From positions 26,759,858-26,823,857 of the forward strand of contig NC_083598.1 of NCBI RefSeq assembly GCF_020882245.1: a stretch of DNA of 64,000 bases, given 5' to 3'. Source of the stretch: Rhopalosiphum padi. Its lineage: Eukaryota; Arthropoda; Insecta; Hemiptera; Aphididae. Each line of letters begins with the position of its first letter. Position 1 is the first letter of the stretch. Below, piece after piece: positions 26,399 through 40,019 of this stretch. A program made the position numbers and the translations under genes. Below the pieces are notes generated by a model that saw nothing but the letters and a program-made list of their open reading frames with translations, did not search any database and was not told the origin of the DNA.

Positions 26399-26604
26399 GT
26401 AAGCAACTCAAATGCAAACACATTTTGTTAATTTTATGATATACAATATTGACTATATATAAGAGTTAATTAATAGGAATATTTGATTTGTTTTTCTTCT
26501 TTAATTTGTTCGAATTCCAATTTATAATTTTATGTTTAAGTTTTTGTAACAATGTAAAATAAAGTTATTTAATTCAATAAAACAAATGCTATTATTTGTT
26601 TTAG
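26399..26604 (+). other. Possible intron in the 5' leader of TFIIE alpha
   Basis: A GTAAGC donor at 26399 follows CATCTAACA, and a TTTGTTTTAG acceptor ends at 26604, two bases before the coding ATG. This suggests a noncoding first exon ending at 26398 and an intron of about 206 bases. It is inferred from splice consensus only. No clear core promoter is visible upstream. Confidence 0.4.
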
Positions 26605-26606
26605 AA

Positions 26607-29600
26607 ATGTCTGCTGGAGAAGTGGTTATGGAAGTGCCAACAAGCTTAAAGCGTCTTGCACGATTGGTTGTAAGAGGTTTCTACACTATAGAAGATGCAC
26701 TCATAATTGACATACTGGTTAGGAATCCTTGTATGAAAGAAGATGACATGTGCGAATTATTAAAATTTGAAAGAAAAATGCTTAGACAACGTATATCTAT
26801 ACTGAGAAGTGAAAAATTTTTACAAACTAGATTAAGAATGGAAACTGGTGCTGATAGTAAGGCACAGAAGGTCAATTATTATTTTATAAATTACAAGGTA
26901 GGTAATGTTTTATTAGAATTTAATAGTTTTAAATAAACTAATATTGTCAAATATACATTTTTAGTCTTTTGTGAACATGGTTAAGTATAAACTTGATTGT
27001 ATGCGAAAGAAAATGGAGACACAGGAACGTAATGCAACAAGTCGAGCTAGTTTTAAATGTGTTCAGTGTTTTAAGACATTTACCGATTTAGAAGTAAGTA
27101 TGCAGTATGCATAACAATTTTCTTAAAATTAATTTTAATTTAAATATAATTTATTGAGATAAAAATTAACTATTATAAATAGTAACAGGTAAAAAGTATT
27201 TTATAATTTTAAATATCATTCAATATTTGCATTTCTTTAAAAAAATAAAAATAATTAAATTTCTATTTGGGTACCTATATTATTATTATCCATTATTGTT
27301 TTGTTATATTATTATTAAAAAAGATAATGTATTCAATAAATAATTTTACTAACAGATTTAATTTAATTAATTTAATTCTGAAGCTAAGTATTAATGTATT
27401 AATAAATATTATGGTGATGCGCTATGTTAGTTGGTGTAACAATTGGTAGGTGTAAGCTATTTATGTGCCAACAGTATTAAAATGGGAATATATTATAACT
27501 TATTACCTTAAGGTTGTAAAGTATAAGTATTGAACTAAAAATGTATAAATATTTTTTAAATTTTGATTTTTAAAGTAAATCTTGATAAAAAGAAGTTTAG
27601 ATTTCATTAAAAAAAAAAAAAAAAAATGCTTACGGTTACATAGGATTATTATTTACTCAAAATTAAAACATCAATCTGCTCAAAAAGTGTCACTGCTAGT
27701 GAATTAATTTTACCTAATTACCATGGTTTGTATTTTATATTTAAATTTGCTTATATGTTAATTGTTTCTTTTTTATAAATTTAGGTTCTTTATAAATGTT
27801 TTAAAAAAAATAAATTCTTATAAATTATTTAAGGATATATTATATTGGGGGTATGTTATTTGGTATACCTTCATATTATTTACTATAAAAAAAATTCTGT
27901 TTAATATTTAAAGTGATAAGAGTTAGAGTATCAAATATAATTAATACATGTTGTATGTACACCTATGTCTTTTTAAGAAGCATTTTAAATGAATATTCAA
28001 ACATTTAATTTTTTAGGCTGATATGTTATTTGATTTTCAAACCAATGAATTTCATTGTACTTTTTGTGGGGAATTGGTTGAAGAAGATACTTCAGTTCTA
28101 CCACAACAAGATTCTCGTGTAATGTTGGCTAATTTCAATGAAGTTGTAGAACCTTTTTATTCGATACTTCGTGAACTAGATGGTATCCGTCTTGCACCAG
28201 AACTTCTTGAACCTGAACCTACCCGTATTCTGGGGTACTTGCACTACACTTTAATTAGGATAATTGATATTAAAAAATAACTACATAGTATAATAATTAT
28301 AAATTATTTTGTAATGTTAGACTGGAATCAGCAACACAGTCTTCTGGCAGTAAACAAACGAATGGTATGGAACGATGGGGGCCTGATAAAATGCGAAATA
28401 TGGACTCAAATAGTTCTAAAATGGAAGTTACTATTGGCGAAGACCTCCAAGATAATCGTCCAGTTATCAAAGAACGGCCTATATGGTTAACAGAAAGTAC
28501 TGTTGTAGAAAATACTTCTACTCGAGTAAGAAATAATTTTTCATATTTTATATTTTTAAAGTACATAATATTTGTTTTTATAGTGCATTACATTTTTTTT
28601 ATGATACAAATTTATTTGTTTTATTTGTAAATTTTATTTCATAAGATAAAATGGTTTAAAATAATTAAACTATGTTTAAATGTAACATAATAAAAATTAT
28701 TTCTGTAAAAGATTTATTATATACTACATATCTTTAAACCATAAAATAATTTATCAATGGAATTATGTATATATATTAGATTTATCTAATGTTATTTTTG
28801 TTATACTATTTTGGGCTGTAAATAGTTTGTTTAATTCCAACAATATCAACCACTCTAAATTGTTATACCATACTAAACGATCAACTATGTCGTAGCAAAG
28901 TGAAAGGATAGGTTAATTAAAGATTCCTTGCATTTATAATTTAAATGAAGTCTGTATTTATAATTAAGTTTTTAGAGAATATACTATTATGTAAAAGTTT
29001 CATCACTCAATGATTCTTCAATCAAGTCCTCAGTCTTCTTTTAAATGTAGCTAATTAATTTAATCTTATTTCATATTAACATAAAGTTAAATTTTATAAA
29101 CATAATTTGTGTTCATCGTAAAAAGATATTTACAGATTGTACTAACTATAAATTAAGAAAAAAAAAAAATATTTTGAGTGTCCCATATTTTTTAGTTACT
29201 GGTCAATAATAATTCCTAGATACCAATGTTATTAATGTTTTAAGTTTTTTTTTTAATAACGCTATGTAAATTGTTTGTTGAAATTATTTTACATTTTTAA
29301 TTGAATTTCAACGAGGTTGAGTTTATTTATTTTTTCATGCTTTATCAATTGGTAAATGTTATTGATTTAGTTGTTTATTATAGTTTATTATTCTTAAATT
29401 GTGTGTCAATAATTTAAGGTTTTACCATCCTTATGAATATTGGCCTCTGTGTTTTGATGTATTAATATATTGTGTTTATATACTTTTAAAGGATTCAATT
29501 GAAATGGACACTAAAGATCAAACTGAAGGAGCTCCACTTGAATTCACTCCTGATGTAGATATAATGACTGTCTTACTGCAGCATGAAAAACGTGCTGATC

Positions 29601-30174
29601 AAACTGATGGGCCTGGTAAGAAAAGTGGACAGGACGTGGATTCAAGTGATGACGATTTTTCAAAAACAATTAAGAATGAACCATCTATTGGTTCAGGTAA
29701 TAAAGTTATATTAATTATTTAAATATATTCTGATTAGTAAACATGGAAAATATTTAAAAAGAAATCTATAAACAATATATTGTATTTATATAATTTTTCA
29801 ATAAATATTTCTGTAATTCTGAAAAAAACTCAAATACTAAAGCTAAAAATAAAAAAATCCATTGATGGTTTGATGAGCAAATTCATAAAAAATAAATTTA
29901 GTATTTGTGTTAAAAATGTTAAATAAGAACAGTTCAGTTATTAAAATGTTTTATTTTGGTTTTAAATGTATAAATAATTGTGTTAGGTGTTGAAGAGTTA
30001 ACGTCAGAAGAGGAAGAAGAAGATGAAGATGTACCTTTGGTCAGTGTGGCTGGACGTCGTGTACCAATTACAGAAGTAGTGAACATGACTGATGCTATTA
30101 GTCAAATGACACCATCAGAAAAAGAACACTACATACAAGTTTATCAAGACTATTTCTCTGCGTTGGGCGATTAA
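26607..30174 (+). CDS. GTF2E1: General transcription factor IIE subunit 1 (TFIIE alpha), complete, 6 exons
   Basis: The large TFIIE subunit helps RNA polymerase II preinitiation complexes recruit and stimulate TFIIH in the nucleus. Exons are 26607-26897, 26965-27093, 28017-28234, 28321-28525, 29492-29696 and 29987-30174 (TAA); frames join to 411 codons (human 439). Residues about 10-95 form the extended winged helix (LKRLARLVVRGFY, then a KFERKMLRQRI helix). A C4 zinc ribbon follows with Cys129, Cys132, Cys154 and Cys157. The middle is polar and low-conservation. The C-terminus has an acidic run (357-364) followed by VPLVSVAGRRVPITEV, matching the family's TFIIH p62-binding acidic segment and its following helix. 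An in-frame ATG at 26586 lies before the TTTTAG acceptor, so the start is placed at 26607, just after that acceptor. Confidence 0.94.
27620..27636. repeat. A tract
   Basis: An uninterrupted run of A inside intron 2 of TFIIE alpha. Confidence 0.85.
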
Positions 30175-31096
30175 ATGTTCTGTAATGATAATTTGGTTGT
30201 GAATATAAATATTGTAATAATGTTGATACAATATAAATGTATATTTTGTTCTAATTCTAATTTAATCCATGTATGTGGAGTATAGGAAATATTAACCAAT
30301 TTATTGAATGGATAATATTATATTTTTAAATTATGTTTTGTTTACATAGTATTATATTAAGTAACCTACAAATAGACTGTATTTTTTCTCTTTTATTATT
30401 TTGTAAATCGACAAACTATTACACAAGTATACAATACAAAGATCTGAATAGTGATGTACTGGTGTATGGGTAAAACAGATATCTAGTGATACCACTTCAA
30501 GTATTTTTTCTCCAAATTAACATATAAATCAATATTTTTAATCATTTAAAATCACAAATGTATTACCAAATTTTTACTATCCCTGAAATATATGTTTTTA
30601 TACATGAACATTCTACTTAAAAGTTGCGTATATTCCTAAATATTTATTACAGACAAGAAGACATGCACATAATACTTAATAAAATTTAAATAATCTTAAT
30701 TTCTGTTGTTATGAATGAGCAATATATTCTACAATTTTGAGCCCATATAACAACATGTATATTATATAATAGAAAGGTTAAAGATAATTTTCTTAAAAAC
30801 ATGTATTTACATTCAATTTGTATGTTACTGGTACCTATCTAGTTCTAAAGGTTAACAAAAATTGATAAAATTTTGTATTTTGTTAATTTGTGTCAAAAAT
30901 AACTAGAAAAAAAAACAATTGAATGACTTCAGATGATGTAGAAGAAGAAGTTCTCCTAATTATGTATGCCATTTCCTCTCATTTTTCTTTCTACATTAAT
31001 TTCCATAACAACTACTTATGAAGTCTGAATTATCAATTAATACTTGTAATCTATTCACTCCGCTCTTAAAATTAATATAATAAATGCTCTTCTTTC
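30175..31096. other. 3' region between convergent TFIIE alpha and peroxidase A
   Basis: AT-rich, no gene. AATATAAA-like sequences follow the TFIIE alpha stop within about 60 bases, and an AATAAA occurs near 30679 on the plus strand. TTTATT at 30643-30648 would read AATAAA for the minus-strand peroxidase. The two 3' untranslated regions may therefore overlap tail to tail. Confidence 0.35.
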
Positions 31097-34000
31097 TTAC
31101 AATAAAACATATTCATAACTGCCAACGCCCATACACCTGTGAAAAATCATGGACTTGCTGACTTCTGAAATAATTATATTTTTTTCATATAACAATAACG
31201 GCGTCGTGGACGGCAACTAAATATGCATAACTGTCTATTTTTTTTTTAAACCGGCTTCGTACTAGCCAATAACGATGCTGTAATGATATTATATGCACAT
31301 AGTATAGCAGTTATACCATACTGTCTTACAACATACCTACACAATAGTCCATAATACATAAATACTGTGATTGTATTGTATGGTTATAATTATCTTGAAA
31401 CTGTTCATATAGGTACTCAATACAGGTTTAACCAACCCATTATTTTATAAAGTAAATCGACATTTTAAAATATTATGGTACATTATACATAGTTATAATA
31501 AAGTTTAACTAAAATTAAAAATAAATAAACGATAACTTATGACTAGTTAATCATTAAAATAAATATCCTTCCACGCGTTCAGATTTAGTGTAAAAACGTT
31601 ACAATCGATTTGTCTTGTATTAGATCTGTAAAATATATCTAATTAATAATTATTAATGGTATTAGTAATGTTTTTAAATTTTCGTCTCAATATTCTCAAA
31701 ACGAACAACGAAAGTATGAGTATTAAGTTGCTTACTTGCTGTCGAACGGCATAAATATGTCTTCCGGTAAATAGCGGAGATTAGACGTCGCGCATATTAC
31801 ATTGCCAAAATTCACGTTTTTCAATGTATGTAATTGATCTGAAAACAAAATCTATATTTTTAACTTATAAACTATGCACATACTTTAAATATAATGCTTA
31901 GCTTAAGTTTATTTTGTATAATCTAATAAATGCGAAGTGTACAGGAAACTTGTTTTGTATAAAATATATTTAAAAACAGTAACAGCGTATTAAAATATAC
32001 ATATTATATTAGGTGAAAAAATGAAAAAAAAACACTACTATATAGTAGATAAAGATTCATGGATGTAATGTATTAATATGTAATGATACTAAGAGGGTGC
32101 TTTTATAAAATTGATAGATAAGTCATGATTCCTAAATATATATTTTAGTGACAATGTTAAAAAAAAAAAATTAAAAAACAGGACAAAATAAATTCAAATT
32201 AATATTTATTAAACATTATACATTTTTTGTTAATTTTTCATAATTATGCTTTTATTATTAACTCTATAAGTTACATTGCAATTTTCATCCGAAAATGCAA
32301 CGATTTTATTTAACCACTCATTATAATAAAGTATATATTAAAAATGTTAAAATATTTGATGATAGATACTTCTTTTAATTTCGTAAATTGTATACATTTT
32401 ATCTGTACTCCTATTTGTGGGTTAAAATACTAAATTAAAATTGGGACAAGTTTTAAATTTTTATGGTTTGATGTGTCTATCACAATTTTCGCAAATTTAA
32501 ATTGATTATAGTTTATCTAACATCTGTTGAATGGCAAAAGAAGTTATTAAATTCATAGTTATGGATTTACATTTTGAATGTGCACAGAAAATTATATTTC
32601 GTGAATTTTTTTTTATTTTAGATGTTTTATTATCCATAGATCAAAACGAATGATTATGTATTATACGCAAATAAATCCTCTTCCGCCACAATACATTTGT
32701 TTTCATTTGTTGAATTACTAAATTACTAAAAAATGACGTTATCTTAGTTGAAGAATTGATTAATACGACCAATAAATGATTTTTTTGTTTTACATCTAGG
32801 TATATTAATATCTCAACGATCACTATTTTTGATTGAAAAACTGCTTTACATAATTTACCTTTATATATACAACTTTTCCGATGTCATCATTATCTTTTAA
32901 AAATGGAAATTCAACTTTCAAGTTGGGAGTTAATACGTGCTTGCTCTTCGGTGTTTTAATTTAATGTTTAAATACTTTATTAGGATATTATAATTTTATA
33001 TAATTCCAACTTACTTCGTCGATTGTTGTAACAATACTAAATACTAATGAAAATATGATGATCGAATAACGAAAACATATCTACCTAAAAGTAAACTATT
33101 TTAAAAATAACTGTAATTTCCGATAAGGTTACGCTCGCTACTTGACATAATCTATATATAACTCACTGTCATAATATATAAAAAATATTGTTGATAACAA
33201 ATTTATCTTATTCAGAATGAAATAAAATTGTAATCTGCATATTAAAATTAATTTTATATCTCATTTAATAAAATTAGAATGAATACGAAATAATTGGCAT
33301 CGATATAAAAAACAAGACAAAAAGCATTTTAGGACAGCAGGAAACAAAACTGAAAAAAATAAAACAGGACTTATGGTCACCCTAATATATGTATAGTTAA
33401 TATAATAATATACCATAATAAGAGCAAATTATTATACTCGAATAATGTTTTTACACATTTATCGAAAATTCCAAAAATCATAAAATAATTTCTTAAAATA
33501 AGTACTAACTAGATAAAATGTTGAATTGGAAAATGAGTATATACGATTATTGATTGGATCTAGTCTTTTAGTAATTTATTAAATAAAAAAAACATAGTTA
33601 TGTTTATAAATATGATATGTAAATGCTATAAAAATAATTGTGTACCTAGTCTCAAATTATTCATTCATTTATAATTTACGTAGTACATGTAAATATATTT
33701 AGGTTAATGAAGTAAATTAATAGTTATAAATAAATGATTTATTATAAAAAAAAGTATTACAAATGTAGTTTAAACATTAATTGTTAAATATTATTACATT
33801 TTGTGAACTGTTTATTTTTATGCCTTGTTTTTAGAGTATTAGACTTAGTTAATTGCCTTTTATGTCACCTACAACTGAGATCTGATTATTTTAAGAATAG
33901 ATCATAAAATAGTACAAAACTTGGATTAGTGGTTTAGTGTTGTTTCAACCAAATTCTTTGTTCGATATAATTGCAATTGTTTAGTTTTTACATTAAAAAT

Positions 34001-37000
34001 AAAATGAGGGAAGTATAAAATGCTAGGGAGTAAATCATGAAAAAATCTATATCGTGTCGGGCTTAGAAAATAATATATAATTTAAAAAAAGAATATATAC
34101 TTATGACCGGTTTTCGTTCGATAGCGTATATACCCCAGTACCCCACATTATAAATTATAGTTGGTATATATTGGAAAATAGTGCGAAGAGCTCATAATAA
34201 TATTATCTTCTGGAATCTAACTAAAATAATATAGGATATGCTTAAGTTGTATAAAATTTAATATTTTTCTAAGTGAACTAATAATATATCTAAACGTGAG
34301 GTCAATGACAAAGGTATCTTTGAAATATTTTCTAGGGGAGGCGGGCTTTTCAGTCATAATAGTCCCTTTCTTTTGCATGCGTTAATGGTTATGTACGATT
34401 TTCGTACTTATCGTATGCAAATAATCAAAGTTCAATGTTTGGTAAAAATAGTTATAACTAATTAGTTATTTGAGTCGATACAGATTATAACTGCAGTTTA
34501 AAATTAATAATTTTTCATAAATTTATATTCATTGAATTTGTCATATCTTAGATAATAATAAATCATATTAGTTTTAGTGAACTTAGTAATAATGCTTACC
34601 CGGCGTAAAGCTTCCAGGTTGTCCTCGTACGTCGTAAAAGAAACGATCACCAATCTTTTGTCGGTAAAAATTATCGGCTATTATGCACTGAGACGTGGGA
34701 CCAACCTTTGAACCTTCGGCGGGCATTTCTAATAGTGCACCCACGATAAAATCGATGTCGTCCACACAAGAGTAGAGGGTTTTCAATTTTTGGATGTCCT
34801 ACACGTCGAGTTATAACAATACTAATAATACATAATATGATAATTGTATTTTAGAAAAGAAATACCAACTTCGTAAGCGATTAAATCAATTAGGTCGTCA
34901 AATTCTGTAGCTTCCGGGACTCCACAAACCGATCTCATTTTATTATAAGGCGGCATCCCGGTATCGCGACCTCTTTGTATATCTGCCGAGAGCAAATCAT
35001 TGCCCCTGAATTTTGGTGTGGTTTGTTGGAATAAGAAATTTGAAATCTGTAATGGGTAATATAGCAAAACATATTTTATAAACTTAAATATTATATTACA
35101 TAATAAGCTGCAGTTGGCGATGATTAATTCGGTTCGGAAATAATGTAGGTATAATATAACAATAATACAATGTCATATCATGTTAGTTGATAACGGTTAA
35201 TGGGTATTGGGTAGGTAAATTTAATTAACAAGCATACTTTATACTTTAAATTTTACAGTAGGTTATTTATACCCAAGTGTTATATGACGGTTGTTCTTCA
35301 CGAGTAGGTGTCTCTTGAAATCCACGCAATAGTCCATCAAAGTTATTTGGTAATGGCAGAAGGTCGGGAATGTTCATCCAATCGGTGAGTAAAACGCGAT
35401 GGAAGTTGAAGTGGTTTTCGTCTATCATGCTGACAAAAACATCGAGTTCATCAAAAGATAATTAATATAATTTTTGAATAGTTAATTAGCAGGGCAAGAT
35501 CTAGGTGGGGTGAACCGGGGAACTTGCCCCTGCAGAAGTCTTGGTCGAGGGGATAAGTTAGTAATACTCGTGTTATCGCCGTCTTATATAAAAATAAAAC
35601 ATTGTGAATTTTCATTCAGTAGAAATAATTTTGTGCGTTAGCTTTAATATTAGAGTGATTCGGCCTATTATAGGACTTAACGACTATAATATTATCTGGG
35701 GCATCTCATACGCTTTTATTGATATTTTAATTTATAATTAGTTGTTATAAGTTGTAAACAATATCAACTTACTTTTAAGATGCCATAGATATTAAAGATA
35801 CTTAACCCCCATACCCTACTAAATCAATATCACATTAAGCGTTTAAAAATACGTATTTCTAGCCCTATCCTCGAAATAATTAATATTTTTAAATTTTTTT
35901 ATACATTTAGTATCAACGTAAATACTTCATATAGTTTTCTATATCAATAAATTTGTTTATAACTGTGTAATCACTTATCAGTTATCAGCAGCTGCCTTAA
36001 ATCGTATAATACATTTTCTCCGAAGTGTCTTAACCCGACGTTTAGTGTCATCATGGGTATGAGACATTGGCTAGGTGTCTAGACTATGACTGTCTGACGT
36101 TGCAGAGAAAATGTACCTTAACGATTGTACATACAGCACAGACTAAAATATATAATATATCCATTTACAATTCTATATATTATATAATTTTAAGCACAAT
36201 TAGTGTTTTAATTAAATTATATTATAATTTATAAGATTATACCGAATAATATAAGATGAATTATATACAAATTTTAATTAAAAACAAAAAAGTTTTTACT
36301 CATGAAAAGTTGTAAAAATGTACATAATCCCTTAACAATCGTCGTTTATATAATGATAAAAATTTAAAATTACTTAAATGATTCTTAGTTATTAGGTAGT
36401 TATATTTATTATTATATTTTGCTTATCTATAAATAAAAAAACCGTTTAGCAAACGTTGTTTAAATGTATTAACTTAAATTTATATTTTATATATCACATG
36501 ATAATTTCATTAAGAACAATATAGTTACTTTAAAACAGTAGGAATTTGCTTATGGAGTATTCGGAACGCACCAGTCGAATGCTCCAAGGTCGTGCTCGGA
36601 TTTACAGTTTCGTCATATACTGTTTGTCCGAAGAATCCGTGGGAATACATAAACTTTTCTCCTAAAACAATTAAATTGCACACAAACAATGCAAACACTG
36701 TAAATATTATAAATGTTAATGCCTACCTAATAAAATTGGCAGATAATGAGTGTAAGTAATGTGCTGAATGACGGCGATTACAATTCTACGCGATTCTTGG
36801 TAAATTTCTTCGTCAGACCAAAATGGATTGAAACGATACAATTGATAAGCTACAATATTGTGGAATCTCAAAAACAAGTTTTGAAAAAGAGCTATTGCTA
36901 GATTTTGATTTACTCGACTGTCACCTAAAATAAAAAACGAACATTTTATCGAAAATGAAACTTTTCAATTACTTATTTTATTTGATTATATAAGTATTTG

Positions 37001-39749
37001 TACCAGCAGAATAACAAATTAACGAATGTGCTGACGTGTCACATCGCAATGACGTCCGATTCCTTTGAGGGCAAAATTCTTGTTGACCTACGAAAAAGTC
37101 CGATTTTAATCGACCGTTTTTGAAAGACCGCAAGTTTGCTGCAATTTCTTCTCCAGAACCGTATATTTGAGATCCGTCGATGAAATGTGTCGCCTGGACC
37201 ATCTGAAAATAATTTATTGTTGTACTTAGAATTTACAGCATTTTTCAACCTTTGAGCATACATTGATTAAGTTATTAATGCAATTTTACTTACAACTACT
37301 TATCAATATTGTTATAAGTATAACATGGTTAATTAAAGACGGTATCTAAACATGCAGTCTAGAAATGAAAATGAAAAAATATGTACAATGGTTGAGAAAA
37401 TCAAGTATTTTAAAATACAATATTGTATTTGTTTGTCTAAAAAAAAACATTTACCTAAAATTATTACCTATGGATAGTCCTAAGATAAATATAATATTAT
37501 ACGTGTAGGTCCAAAAATTGAAAAACGTTGGACTATATAATATGATATATGTATTAACTATAATATATAAATTCAATATCACACAAATTATAATATATTA
37601 TTATAGTGATGAATTTAAATTAATTTTATTGTACTGACAAATGTTGCAGGTTTTAATTGACAGCCTTCGGAAATAGACGTCCGCGCACGGTTAAAATTGA
37701 TGCACGTCTGTCCGAGTTTTGAATAAGTCGGATCGTTTGCCGGTACTTCAATGACCGCTTGACATTGTGGAGGCACCGGATTGTTTTTTTGCAAATCACA
37801 ACAATTGCTACCGACTGAAAATTTTCCGAATTACATAAATAAGTACATTTAAGGAAATTAATTACTCGACTCTTTTGTGATAAAATTTGAGTTCAGCTTT
37901 ATACGTTTAGGCATATATGTTGTATAGGTTGAATACAAATTCCCGAAATAAAATATTACGTTTTCTAATATTTTAACGATATAAAAACTTAAAATGTTAT
38001 TTACCCATTGACGTGTAATGTATAGTGTTTATAAGTGTTATAAGTATTTTATTTTATTAAAACCTATATGTTTCTAATTAAATATAAATAACTTTGTAAT
38101 TAGCGTTTAAAAAACATTTATTCAATAATTTTCATGCAATTGTGAGTAATACTGAAGTCTAGTTATTTTTTTTCTTAGGGTCGGGGATTTTTATTCCAGA
38201 ATTCTTGCATACACAGTGTAATGCTGCATTACAAATTACAATTGTTTAAAAAAAAATTATACACAATTGTAATTTGTTAGATCAACAATGTAGCTTAATT
38301 TATTTCGTTACGCTTACTTATATAGTATCTACTAAAATACAAATACGTAATGTTGCAATACAAGAACACGACTTTAAAAATTCTAGAACTCATAATGTTG
38401 TATTAAAGTCATGGGTTAATTTATACCTATTTTCCTTTCATCTCTTCCTTTTCATTCTCAGGCTTAAAAATGTTTTGACTTAATGTCTATATTAGTACGT
38501 TGTGTACGTTATATGTTTCGTGGAGTGTTATATTTTTTTAATGTTTACCTGAGACGTCGGGTGGTAGATGGGTTGTGTCGTGTGCAATAAATTGACCCCA
38601 TTCCATAAAAAGGACATTATGATCGTTTTGATACGGAAACTGTTTGTCAAGAAACAATTTCAATTGAATATATCTTGCGTTGGGCAATGGATTGCCGTTT
38701 GTTTGTCTACGGAATTCATACTCTCCTGCGAAAAATGGTTTTCATTCTTTAATCGATTCCGAATCATTTTTCAAATGAGATAACACAGAGTAATTCTGTT
38801 TACTTTAAAACTATTTTAACAGTATTAATCTTATAGTATTTATTTTATTAATTAATTTAATGTGTCACTTACCATCATCGTAGTAAGCATCAAGTATTCG
38901 TAAATGTGGAGTTATAGAAGCACCTAACCACGGAGTTTTTAAATTATTACATGATCCATTAATACTTCGATATTTGGTATTGGAGTCACATGAAATGGTC
39001 GGAGCACATAAATTGGCATAATCGTCGTACGTCAAAGCATAATTCGGCGCTAACTCAAACTTAGACATAAAAAAATATAGGTAGGTATATTTAAATATTG
39101 AATGGTGTACTTATTAGTTATATATACGATATACATATAATAAATGTGCATAATGTGAAATAATTTGAGGTGTACAGTGTGTTTAACGAGAAAGGTAAAA
39201 CGGAATATTTCGAACGCATGATTTAGAATTTGATTCGTGTTATTTTTTATAGTACAAAGGACTTAATAATTATTGCATTAATTTTCAAACTATTTCACAT
39301 TTTCGACACATTTGTACAAATTAAATATTCTTTTAATTGATACGACTTATGGTAGGGGCGGCCAACCCAAATAATATTGTTGTCCACATTGGAAATGCAT
39401 TATAAACCCATAGGCCTCATACAAAATTATATATCCCAACATTAAATTTGGACACGCTATGCATAAAAATAAACATACTTTGTAAAAGTGTGATAAATCT
39501 CGCGGGTCAGGGATTAGCAACCCCTATAGCTTAATAATTATGGTAATAAGATATGTAGGTATATAATTTAAATGACCGAAGGTTAATAACACTGAATAAT
39601 TTATTTTATTTAGATAATAAATTTATAACTAATAATAATTATGCACATTAAATAATAATGAAAATTAAAATTAAACTTACCAATACAACAGACGTACTAG
39701 TAGATATAATATAGACGATTGCTGTACAAATGGTCCTAAAATTCGCCAT
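31097..39749 (-). CDS. Haem peroxidase A (animal/chorion peroxidase-like), secreted, about 12 exons
   Basis: Predicted secreted haem peroxidase. Exons in transcript order: 39749-39681, 39059-38873, 38725-38549, 37814-37639, 37202-37004, 36924-36727, 36661-36529, 35429-35273, 35046-34870, 34798-34600, 31838-31736, and a doubtful last exon 31136-31097. All frames join, giving about 604 codons. Residues 1-23 form a signal peptide. Distal WGQFIAHD holds Gln130 and His134; GDSR holds catalytic Arg273; GAFRILH holds proximal His372; IQRGRDTG lies at 455-462. Cysteines match the family. Oddities: Ala133 and Gln276 replace the Asp and Glu that form haem esters in myeloperoxidase; Asp454 replaces the proximal Asn; Thr461 replaces His of RGRDHG. 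Exon 7 ends at AA|GTAACT and exon 9 at GAA|GTTGGT, both weak donors, but they align with gene B. The last exon is the uncertain part. Confidence 0.86.
31736..31838 (-). CDS. Isolated penultimate exon of peroxidase A
   Basis: This 103-base exon sits about 2.8 kb beyond exon 10. TTGTTTTCAG acceptor and GTAAGC donor bound a frame reading QLHTLKNVNFGNVICATSN then LRYLPEDIFMPFDS. It has the family pattern of a helix, an IIC/VIC cysteine segment and a P-x-D/N-I/V-F motif. Gene B has an exon of exactly the same length and phase (42842-42740) with NHIICTTSS. The GC content and uninterrupted frame contrast with the surrounding intron. It is listed separately because the long intron makes it easy to miss. 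Confidence 0.85.
35490..35830. mobile_element. Repeat patch: hAT-like end followed by a copy of the foldback repeat
   Basis: About 35492-35545 reads CAGGGCAAGATCTAGGTGGG and later CTTGCCCCTG, the style of a hAT element end. From about 35600 the sequence (TTCAGTAGAA, then GCTTTAATATTAGAGT, then ATAATATTATCTGG, then TTTATTGATATT) follows the left arm of the repeat at 63732-63998 in the same order. Divergence is high. It lies in intron 7 of peroxidase A, between the exons at 36661-36529 and 35429-35273. Confidence 0.5.
39353..39528. mobile_element. Small inverted-repeat element (hAT-like ends)
   Basis: TAGGGGCGGCCAACCC at about 39353 is mirrored imperfectly by GATTAGCAACCCCTATA at 39512-39528. 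TAGGGGYNGSYAAYCC-type ends are usual in hAT miniature elements. The interior has no coding frame. It lies in intron 1 of peroxidase A. A target duplication could not be made out. Confidence 0.45.
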
Positions 39750-39815
39750 GGTTATGGTTTGATGTGTCTTAATTGAAGGCATCTATTAGAATGACAATGC
39801 CAACGAGTATAAGGT

Positions 39816-39823
39816 GTTATATA
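39816..39823 (-). promoter_or_regulatory. TATA box of peroxidase A
   Basis: TATATAAC on the minus strand, about 70 bases before the start codon at 39749. A start site near 39785 would give a leader of about 35 bases. This is plausible for a regulated gene encoding a secreted enzyme; it is positional inference only. Confidence 0.4.
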
Positions 39824-39990
39824 TTGTCACCAGTATATTATATTACATTGTTGTTCTTAGCTAACTTATCTGGAAACAGTAGAAACCTATGAATTATGCA
39901 ATAACTAGATTTTAAACATAAAAAAGTTCCACGGAAAGATAAATTACTGAATGACAAATAGCAACTGTAACAGTCACGTATGTATAACTT

Positions 39991-40019
39991 ATATATAATA
40001 TATATATATATATATATAT
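39991..40019. repeat. TA microsatellite
   Basis: About 30 bases of alternating TA between the two peroxidase genes. Confidence 0.9.

Noticed and set aside
26586..26606. Upstream in-frame ATG for TFIIE alpha
   Set aside because: It precedes a TTTTAG acceptor and encodes MLLFVLE from the polypyrimidine tract; starting at 26607 matches the family better.
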